DNA of 11,276 nt from Chloroflexota bacterium (GTDB taxonomy: Bacteria > Chloroflexota > Dormibacteria > CF-121). This document shows, piece after piece, positions 5,741-11,276 of this stretch (positions are counted from its first letter, which is position 1; the number at the start of each line of letters is the position of its first letter). A program made the position numbers and the translations under genes. The notes beneath the pieces were generated by a model. That model was not told the origin of the DNA. It was given only the letters and a program-made list of their open reading frames with translations, and did no database searches. Where the stretch lies: contig VBFX01000256.1 of NCBI GenBank assembly GCA_005889395.1, forward strand, positions 1-11,276. The letters run 5' to 3'.

Positions 5741-6963
5741 TTGGGCCCGCCGAGCGCGCTGGCCCGGCCGTTCGGCCTCTTTCGCAGCCGGCGCGCGCGG
5801 CTCGTCATGCTGCTGGCCGTGGTCGGCCCGGGCATCATCACCGGCAACGTCGACAACGATGCAACCGGGATCACCGGCTATGCCCTGGCCGGCTCGCAGT
5901 TCGGCTACGAGCTGCTGTGGTTGCTGATCGTCACCGCCATGTGCCTGGTGGCGATCCAGTCAATGGTCTCTTCCTCTTCTTCGCCAACGCGGCCACGACC
6001 GTCGCGGAATTTGCCGGCGTCGGTGGGGCGGCCCAACTCTTGTTCGGCAACGTCGCTCGCTACGCCGCGATCCCGGTGGCCGCCCTGCTGGTCTGGTTTC
6101 TGGTTCTGCGGGGGTCGTTTCGCGTGGTCGAGCGCGTCCTTCTGCTCCTCACCCTGGTCTACCTCGGTTATATCGTTTCGGCGTTCCTTGCCCACCCGAA
6201 GTGGAGCGATGTAATCCATCACACCGTAGTTCCGACGTTCCACCTCACGCCGCCATTCATCCTCATCTTCATCACGATCATCGGCACGACGATCACGCCA
6301 TGGATGGCGTTTTTTCAGCAGTCCAACGTCGCGGACAAAGGACTGCATCCCAACGACCTGAAGTACGAGCGGATCGACACGGTCGCCGGCATCCTGATGC
6401 TGAACGTGGTGGCCTTCTTCATCATCGTCGCCACGGGCGCCACGATCTACGCAGCCCATGTCAGCGTGAACCCCTCAGACCCCACGGCGTTCTCGAAGAT
6501 TGCCCTGGCGCTCAAGCCCCTGGCGGGCCAGTATGCGGAACAGCTCTTTGCGATTGGGCTCCTGAACGCCTCGCTGATGGCCGCGTCGGTGCTGCCACTC
6601 TCCACCACCTACGCCATCACCGAGGCGTTTGGTCTCGAACGCGGCATCGACAAGTCCTTCCGCGAGGCGCCGGCGTTCCTCACGATTTACACGGCCACGA
6701 TCGTCATCGGGGCGGCCATCGCGATGTTCCCGGGCGCTCCCCTTGTCTTGATCACCAACCTCCCGAACATCATCAATGGGATGCTCCTGCCCCTCCTCCT
6801 GCCGCTGCTGATCCTGCTGGCCAACGACAAGCGGATCATGGGCCGCTACGCGAACACGCCGCTCTTCAACGTCTTCAGCGGGGCGGTGATGGTTTTTCTA
6901 TCGGCGGTGACGCTGGCGTTCCTCGCCTCGATCTTCTTTCCCGGATTGTTCGGCGGCCGCTAG
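5741..6963 (+). CDS. Nramp-family divalent metal transporter, with internal deletion/frameshift
   Basis: This inner-membrane transporter is probably proton- or gradient-driven and moves Mn2+, Fe2+ or Mg2+. It starts at TTG 5741, 5 nt after the previous stop. TM1 reads GPGIITGNVDNDATGITGY followed by LAGSQFGYELLW, so DNDAT stands where classical Nramps have DPGN. The TM6 region reads GTTITPWMAFFQQSNVADKG, with TPW in place of MPH. Such a divergent clade exists in bacteria and includes proposed Mg2+ transporters, so the substrate is open. After VAIQS near 5960 the frame changes, and homology resumes at FANAATTVAEFAG. The conserved ~30 residues that normally hold an E-M-x-A-R-x-G and G-K-G-L-like segment are missing. 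The rest is intact to TAG 6963, ending in a hydrophobic helix. The 3' end overlaps the macro gene by 66 bp. Confidence 0.86.
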
Positions 6964-7482
6964 CTGGCGGTCGGCTTCAGCGCGGAACGCCGATTCGGCA
7001 TCCGCACCGAAGAGGACGAAGCGAACCTCGCGGATGCTGGAGGGGTTCCTGCTACCGGCCACCACCTCTTCGAGCATGATCCGGGCGCACTCGTCCATCG
7101 GGAAATGGGCGATTCCGGTGCCGACAGCGGGGAACGCGATCGACCGAAGACCCTTATCCTTCGCAATCTCGAGGCTGCGGCGGGTCGAGCTGCGCAAGCT
7201 CTCGGCGCTGGTCCGCCCGCCCAACCGCATGCTCGCGGCGTGGATAACGAAACGCGCGGTTAACTTGCCCCCGCCGCTGATGGCGGCATCTCCGACCTCG
7301 ATCGGGCCGATCCGCCGGCACTCGGCCTGGATCTGCGGCCCCCCGGCGCGCGCGATCGCACCGGCGACGCCGCCGCCCAGCTCCAGGTCGTTGTTGGCCG
7401 CGTTGACGATGGCGTCGACATCTTGCTGGGTCAGATCACCCTGCCGCACCTCGACGGTCAGACCGCCGGCCCGCCAGCTCAT
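6898..7482 (-). CDS. Macro-domain (ADP-ribose-binding) protein
   Basis: Macro domains bind ADP-ribose or remove it from proteins and O-acetyl-ADP-ribose. This 194-residue protein has VRQGDLTQQDVDAIVNAANN (residues 12-31) and the phosphate-binding LGGGVAGAIARAGG (35-48). IGPIEVGDAAISGGG, then FVIHAAS and AFPAVGTGIAHFP, follow as in stand-alone bacterial macro proteins. The last ~30 residues are charged (EDRGEERQRHRR), beyond the usual domain, and antisense to the final Nramp helix. Its ATG overlaps the PfkB stop as ATGA (7479-7482), so the two are coupled, and it is the last gene of the minus operon. Binding is well supported. Whether it is a hydrolase or only a reader cannot be told. Confidence 0.86.
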   Translation of the reverse strand: MSWRAGGLTVEVRQGDLTQQDVDAIVNAANNDLELGGGVAGAIARAGGPQIQAECRRIGPIEVGDAAISGGGKLTARFVIHAASMRLGGRTSAESLRSSTRRSLEIAKDKGLRSIAFPAVGTGIAHFPMDECARIMLEEVVAGSRNPSSIREVRFVLFGADAESAFRAEADRQLAAAEQSGKEDRGEERQRHRR

Positions 7483-8408
7483 CCGGCCGTCGAGGGAAGC
7501 CAGGCCATCGACGCCATCCGCGCCTCGACGTCGTCACGGGTGATCGGCTGGAGCCCGCGCACGCTGAAGTGCTGGATGGTGAAGGAGGCCATCACCATCG
7601 CGTACCCAAGGGCTAGGCGCACCGAGTCTTCCGTCTCCACCTGCTGTTCTGCGAGGCAGCCGAGGAACCCGGCGGCCACCGCGTCACCGGCACCGGTCGG
7701 GTCGATCGGCGGATCGACCGGCAAGGCAGGAAGGTGGATGTCCTCACCGTGGCGGTAGAGCGTTGCGCCTTTCGGCCCCTCCTTGATAACGAGTCCGCGC
7801 AACGTGAAGCGATGGCGTAATTGCTGCGACGCTTCCTCGATCGTTCCGACCTTCGCCAGCGCCATCGCCTCCGAGGCGTTGAGGAAGAGGTAGTCGAGCC
7901 GCTGAAGTACGGGTTCTAGAGCGTCGGGCTGCTCCCGAATGTAGAGCTTCATCGTGTCGCCGGCGACCAGCCACGGATCGTCGAGCTGCTCGAGCACACG
8001 CATCTGGTGACGGGGCTCCATGCTGCCGAGGAAAACGATGCGGGACTTGCGCTGATCGGCGGTGAGGACCGGGGAAAAGCCATGGTACGCGCCCTGGTCC
8101 GAGCGCTCGTTGCGGGTGGTGCCCGTCTCGTAGTCGTGCTCGGCGAACCATCGGTAGGTGGGGAGCTCGGAGGTCACGGTGCTTCGCAGGTCGGCACCGG
8201 TACCTTTCATCGCGGCTTGAAAGGCATGCATGAAATCAGGACCTGCGGTGCCGACGACCGATACGGGAGCAAAGAGGCGCGCCGCCAGCGTGAAATAGGT
8301 GGCCGACCCGCCGAGACCGTCCGTATTGACGCCCATCGGTGTGCGCACGTCGTCGCGAGTGATCGTGCCGGCGACCAGCAACGGCCACGGCTGCTGAGGG
8401 GGCGTCAC
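7479..8408 (-). CDS. PfkB/ribokinase-family carbohydrate kinase
   Basis: An ATP-dependent cytosolic kinase of a sugar, nucleoside or related small molecule. The 309-residue length is normal. Features in order are an N-terminal strand (LLVAGTITRDD), the substrate-lid Gly-Gly motif GLGGSATYFTLAARL (31-45), NASE (177-180, the N-x-x-E Mg2+/phosphate motif), VIKEGPKGATLY, and the anion-hole signature DPTGAGDAVAAGFLG with catalytic Asp242. The substrate cannot be read from the sequence; ribose would fit the ADP-ribose-related neighbours but is inference. The start is GTG 8408, 24 nt after the upstream gene stop, without a strong Shine-Dalgarno. The stop overlaps the macro start (ATGA). Confidence 0.88.
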   Translation of the reverse strand: MTPPQQPWPLLVAGTITRDDVRTPMGVNTDGLGGSATYFTLAARLFAPVSVVGTAGPDFMHAFQAAMKGTGADLRSTVTSELPTYRWFAEHDYETGTTRNERSDQGAYHGFSPVLTADQRKSRIVFLGSMEPRHQMRVLEQLDDPWLVAGDTMKLYIREQPDALEPVLQRLDYLFLNASEAMALAKVGTIEEASQQLRHRFTLRGLVIKEGPKGATLYRHGEDIHLPALPVDPPIDPTGAGDAVAAGFLGCLAEQQVETEDSVRLALGYAMVMASFTIQHFSVRGLQPITRDDVEARMASMAWLPSTAG

Positions 8409-8432
8409 GAGGCCCCAATTCTACGGAGGTCT

Positions 8433-8894
8433 TTAGACGGCGAGCAGTTGCGGGTCTGGCCGGGCCAGCTCACCCTCGACCGCGGCGACGAACCGGCGCA
8501 CCGCCGTCGGATCGGTGAGCAGCCAGGCTTCCTCTGGGTGTTCGGCGTCGGGCCGGCAGATCACGGCCATCGCCGTGTCGTCTCCCATCACGGCGCTGAA
8601 CCAGATGTGCGCCAGCCAGCCGAGGCCTGGGTCGCGGCGATCGGCCTCCTGAGGCAGAGGCGTGGTATCGGGGGTCGTCACGACGGCCCGTCGCGCGCTC
8701 CGCAGGAGGGCAACTTCCTGGTCCCATTCGGCGCGAACCGCAGCCGGGTCTGGCCTGCCGAGATAGACGGTATAGCGGCCGGGCCGCATCGTCGCGAGGC
8801 TCTCGACCACGCGCCGCAGCAGCGGCACGGTCGTCACGTCGGCTACCGGACGGCTTCCAGGGGTGCCTTGGACCAGCGTCGCCATCTCGCCCAT
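8433..8894 (-). CDS. Unrecognised small protein
   Basis: I do not recognise this protein. The start is uncertain: ATG 8894 (used here), ATG 8885 and TTG 8930 are all in frame, and none has a good Shine-Dalgarno. The ~153 residues include VPLLRRVVESLATMRPGRY, then RPDPAAVRAEWDQEVALLR and GLGWLAHIWFSAVMGDD, then AMAVICRPDAEHPEEAWLL and a C-terminal helix (AVRRFVAAVEGELA). This alternation looks like one compact alpha/beta domain, with no signal peptide and no membrane helix. Position between two operon partners, 24 nt before pfkB, and a clean open frame to TAA 8433 support it as real. The antisense plus frame over it is the upstream extension of the NUDIX frame. Confidence 0.65.
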   Translation of the reverse strand: MGEMATLVQGTPGSRPVADVTTVPLLRRVVESLATMRPGRYTVYLGRPDPAAVRAEWDQEVALLRSARRAVVTTPDTTPLPQEADRRDPGLGWLAHIWFSAVMGDDTAMAVICRPDAEHPEEAWLLTDPTAVRRFVAAVEGELARPDPQLLAV

Positions 8895-8948
8895 GACCGG
8901 AAGGCTAGCACAGGTGGCCGGAAAAAGCAAACATATGTTCGTAGGTGG

Positions 8949-9296
8949 CTAGGGACGGCGGAACAGGGGGACGACGTTGCCCGGCCGGCCGAGCCAGCGG
9001 CTTCGCGCCGCGACCATGAGTGCTTCCTGGGCTTCGAACAGGATCTCCGCCGTCCCGTCCAGCGACCGGTCGATGCCAAGCCGTTGCGTGTAGCCGCCGT
9101 CCAGCTGGCCCAGCAGATGAACGATGCGACGCCAGATGTCGGTCGGGATCAACTTCAGCTCGTGGAGGCGGCATTCTTCGATCGCACCGAGCAATTGATC
9201 CGTTTCGCGCAGCTGGCTGCGCGGTGTCGGCCGATGGCGGCGCTGCCAGGCCCAGAAGCGGTGCTGAGCGATCTCGAGAACGGTGCGCTCGATCAT
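8949..9296 (-). CDS. Unrecognised 115-residue helical protein
   Basis: I do not recognise this protein. ATG 9296 opens a 115-residue frame (MIERTVLEIAQHRFWAWQRR...) predicted by eye as mostly alpha-helical and Arg-rich: an N-terminal amphipathic helix, ETDQLLGAIEECRLHELKL, DIWRRIVHLLGQLDG, EILFEAQEALMVAARSRWLG, and a tail VVPLFRRP. No membrane segment or signal peptide. It is the first gene of the minus operon, with 54 nt separating its stop from the next gene's ATG 8894 (18 nt if that gene starts at TTG 8930). It is divergent from the NUDIX gene, with 27 bp between the starts. The window gives no clue to function beyond the operon. Confidence 0.68.
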   Translation of the reverse strand: MIERTVLEIAQHRFWAWQRRHRPTPRSQLRETDQLLGAIEECRLHELKLIPTDIWRRIVHLLGQLDGGYTQRLGIDRSLDGTAEILFEAQEALMVAARSRWLGRPGNVVPLFRRP

Positions 9297-9323
9297 GACC
9301 TAAGCAGCCATGATAATCCGGGT
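9297..9323. promoter_or_regulatory. Candidate compact bidirectional promoter between NUDIX and the minus operon
   Basis: Only 27 bp separate the divergent starts. GATAAT (9312-9317) on the plus strand ends 6 nt before the NUDIX ATG 9324, fitting a leaderless start. On the minus strand the overlapping TATCAT (9315-9310) ends 13 nt before ATG 9296, giving a leader of about 6 nt. Each matches TATAAT at five of six positions. A -35 box for either strand would lie inside the opposing gene, and none is obvious. Confidence 0.42.
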
Positions 9324-9869
9324 ATGGAGGAACGGGTCGAAAGCCAGGAAGTCTATGGCGGCAAACTCTTCAAGGTCTACCGTGACCGCGTGCGCCTTCC
9401 GAGCGGCCAGCTGACGACAAGGGAGATCGTTCGACACCCCGGTTCTGTCGGCATCATTCCGCGAGATGCCAGCGGGCGCATCGTTCTCGTTCGCCAGTTC
9501 CGCTACGTCGCCGGACGCGAGTTGTGGGAGATCCCCGCGGGGACGCTCGACAAACCAGGGGAAGAGATTCCGGCGGCGGCCCGGCGGGAGCTGGCCGAGG
9601 AAGCCGGCTTCAAGGCGCAGCGATGGACGCTGCTCGGCACCGCCTACCTGATGCCCGGGTACGGCGATGAGCGAATGACGTTCTTTCTCGCCGAAGAGCT
9701 CTCGCCGACGGAGTCTCATCCCGAACTCGACGAGTCCTTCAAGGTCAATCCCTTCGACGCGCACGACCTGCAGGTGCTGCGCGCCAGTGGTGAGCTCCTC
9801 GACGCGAAGACGCTCCTCGGGCTGGCCTGGGCCGGGGTGCCGCTCTGGGCGGCGCCCAGCCCGCGCTGA
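9324..9869 (+). CDS. NUDIX hydrolase, ADP-ribose pyrophosphatase-like
   Basis: It probably hydrolyses ADP-ribose to AMP and ribose 5-phosphate in the cytosol. The 181 residues have the layout of this NUDIX branch: an N-terminal strand region (SQEVYGGKLFKVYRDRVRLP), VGIIPRDASGRIVLVRQFR (42-60, with the QFR typical of ADP-ribose/GDP-mannose hydrolases), then ELWEIPAGTLDKPGEE. The NUDIX box (about 73-96) has R88-E89, E92 and E93 as metal ligands in AARRELAEEAGF. Its G-to-E spacing is one residue longer than the textbook consensus. ATG 9324 follows a -10-like GATAAT, suggesting a leaderless mRNA. A longer in-frame extension upstream to 8007 is antisense to three genes and is rejected. The TGA lies one base from the convergent EF-G stop. 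Confidence 0.9.
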   Translation: MEERVESQEVYGGKLFKVYRDRVRLPSGQLTTREIVRHPGSVGIIPRDASGRIVLVRQFRYVAGRELWEIPAGTLDKPGEEIPAAARRELAEEAGFKAQRWTLLGTAYLMPGYGDERMTFFLAEELSPTESHPELDESFKVNPFDAHDLQVLRASGELLDAKTLLGLAWAGVPLWAAPSPR

Positions 9870-9870
9870 C

Positions 9871-11276
9871 TTACCCTTCCTCTTCCTCGCCGCCCTTCGA
9901 CTTCTGATACGCCGCGATCACCGGCTGGGCTGCGTGGGCGGGCACCTCTTCGTAGTGCGAGAACTTCATCGTGTACTTCCCTCGGCCCTGGGTGATCGAA
10001 CGGAGATCGATGGGGAAGCGGTACATCGACGACAGTGGTACTTGCGCTTTCACCTTTTCCATGTGATCGCCCGACGGTTCCATTCCGGCGATCTTGCCGC
10101 GCTTGCCATTGAGGTCGCTGATGACGTCGCCCATATTGCGCTCGGGGACCAGCACCTCAACCTCCATGATCGGTTCGAGCAGCACCGGCTTGGCATCCAT
10201 CACCGCCTGGCGCATCGCCATCGCGCCCGCCAGCTTGAAGGCGATGTCCTTGCCGTCGACCTGGTGTGTTGATCCATCCAGCAGGCGGACCTTGATGTCC
10301 ACCAGCGGGTTGCCGGTCAATACCCCTTGCTCCATCGTTTCCCGTACGCCCCTCTCGACCGATGGTCGGAAGTTCTGCGGGATCGAGCCCCCGAAGATCT
10401 TGTCTTCCCAGACGAACCCGGTGCCGCGCGGGACGGGGGCGATGTCGATCACGCAGTGGCCGTAGAGGCCGGCGCCGCCGGACTGCTTTTTGTATTTCTT
10501 CTCCGCCTTCGCGCTGCTGGTGATCGTTTCCTGGTAGGGCACCCGCGGCACCGCCAGTGTGCCCTCGACACCATACTTGCGCTTCATCTTCTCGAGCACG
10601 ACATCGAGATGGATATCGCCCATGCCGTGCACGATCGTCTCCTTGGTTATCGGCTCATGCTCGAGCGTCAGGGTCGGGTCTTCGTCGACCAGCTTCACCA
10701 GCGCCGCGTTCACCTTTTCCTCATCGGCTTTGTTCTTGGCCCCGACCGCGGCGCTGTACGTCTGCTCTGGATACTCGATCGGCGGAAGCCGCAGGGGATG
10801 GTCACGGCTGGCAAGGGTATCGCCGGTCGCGGTGACCTGCAGCTTGCTGATGCCCGCGATATCGCCGGCCACCACCTCTGTGGCCGGCTCCAGGGCCTTG
10901 CCTTTGGGGTAACCGATCGTCCCGGCGCGTTCCGGTTGGTCCTTGGCCGCGTTCAGGAGCGGGGTGCCCGACGTCAGGACGCCCGACACGACCTTGACAT
11001 AACTGATGCGGCCAACGAAGGGGTCGGCGGTGGTCTTGAAGACGATGGCTCCCAGGGGGCCGGCCGGCTCGCGCGTCAAGGTTTCGGGTTGGTCGGTGCG
11101 TGGATTCACGGCCGTCACCGGCGCGGCCTGCTTTGGCGAAGGCAGGAGCGCGACGATGGCATCCAGCAGGGTACCGATGCCGAGCGATTTGCCCGCGGCG
11201 GTGCAGAGGACCGGGACGATCGCCCCAGCGGCCACGCCCTTGGCGAGGGCGCTTGTGACCTCCGCATCACTCAGCT
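9871..11276 (-). CDS. EF-G-like translational GTPase, N-terminus outside the window
   Basis: Translocation-type GTPase. The frame is open from the right edge to TAA 9871, about 467 codons of roughly 690. Order: the end of the G domain (IVPVLCTAAGKSLGIGTLLD), domain II (PLGAIVFKTTADPFVGRISYVKV..SGTPLLNA), domain III (KADEEKVNAALVKLVDEDPTL with GMGDIHLDVVLEKM), domain IV (KKQSGGAGLYGHCVIDIAP, then HQVDGKDIAFKLAGAM) and domain V (ERNMGDVISDLNGKRGKI..SITQGRGKYTM). The domain II/III linker (ERAGTIGYPKGKALEPATEV) and GMGDIHLD resemble the EF-G2/EF-G-like paralogues more than canonical FusA, so a second EF-G is likely. The tail is acidic (GGEEEEG). GTP-binding motifs are not visible, so the paralogue call is tentative. 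Confidence 0.93.
   Translation of the reverse strand, partial: LSDAEVTSALAKGVAAGAIVPVLCTAAGKSLGIGTLLDAIVALLPSPKQAAPVTAVNPRTDQPETLTREPAGPLGAIVFKTTADPFVGRISYVKVVSGVLTSGTPLLNAAKDQPERAGTIGYPKGKALEPATEVVAGDIAGISKLQVTATGDTLASRDHPLRLPPIEYPEQTYSAAVGAKNKADEEKVNAALVKLVDEDPTLTLEHEPITKETIVHGMGDIHLDVVLEKMKRKYGVEGTLAVPRVPYQETITSSAKAEKKYKKQSGGAGLYGHCVIDIAPVPRGTGFVWEDKIFGGSIPQNFRPSVERGVRETMEQGVLTGNPLVDIKVRLLDGSTHQVDGKDIAFKLAGAMAMRQAVMDAKPVLLEPIMEVEVLVPERNMGDVISDLNGKRGKIAGMEPSGDHMEKVKAQVPLSSMYRFPIDLRSITQGRGKYTMKFSHYEEVPAHAAQPVIAAYQKSKGGEEEEG

Noticed and set aside
8931..8938. Palindrome ACATATGT near the start of the second unknown gene
   Set aside because: An 8-bp palindrome alone in an AT-richer patch is too short to claim an operator.
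8007..9323. Large N-terminal extension of the NUDIX frame (620 codons in total)
   Set aside because: The upstream part is antisense to three genes and shows no domain. Homology starts at MEERVESQEVYGG, with a promoter-like GATAAT just before ATG 9324.
9860..9875. Terminator between the convergent NUDIX and EF-G genes
   Set aside because: Only one base separates the stops, and I see no hairpin followed by a T-run.

Overview
This is a GC-rich, gene-dense bacterial chromosomal window with short intergenic gaps, ATGA/GTGA stop-start overlaps and several GTG or TTG starts. No rRNA, tRNA, CRISPR array, phage or insertion sequence is visible. The gene content (type II fatty-acid synthesis, a soluble PRC-barrel/MgtE_N/CBS protein beside an Nramp transporter, an EF-G-like factor) and two possible leaderless promoters suggest a free-living high-GC bacterium of the Chloroflexota/Dormibacterota/Actinomycetota kind. 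This placement is a low-confidence inference.

Layout: (1) 1-2130, minus strand: acpP -> fabD -> fabF (fabF runs off the left edge), a fatty-acid elongation operon. (2) 2131-2325: a 195-bp divergent intergenic region with inverted repeats and candidate promoters. (3) 2326-6963, plus strand: a FabH-fold protein without any of the three catalytic residues, a 38-bp tandem repeat, a second fabF, a soluble PRC/MgtE_N/CBS protein and an Nramp-type metal transporter, all closely packed. (4) 9296-6898, minus strand: two unrecognised small proteins, a PfkB-family kinase and a macro-domain protein, apparently one operon. (5) 9324-9869, plus strand: a NUDIX ADP-ribose pyrophosphatase-like gene, divergent from that operon. 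(6) 9871-11276, minus strand: the C-terminal two thirds of an EF-G-like GTPase, entering from the right edge.

Two things stand out. First, the 38-bp repeat between the FabH-like gene and fabF2 is built so that each copy encodes a 13-residue mini-ORF whose TGA overlaps the GTG of the next one (GTGA). This chain keeps stop-start coupling from the end of the FabH-like gene into fabF2. Second, four conserved regions (acpP/fabD junction, fabF2, the MgtE_N protein and Nramp) each appear to lack a short segment of tens of codons, and the three intragenic losses shift the frame. Their clustering between about 1.9 and 6.0 kb suggests an assembly problem or a decaying locus, so gene integrity there should be treated with caution.

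Working together: ACP, FabD and FabF would supply the malonyl-ACP and elongation steps. The FabH-like/FabF2 pair is a second ketosynthase set of unclear role. The PRC/MgtE_N/CBS protein plausibly senses Mg2+ or nucleotides next to the metal transporter. The macro domain, NUDIX hydrolase and ribokinase-like kinase share an ADP-ribose/ribose theme.
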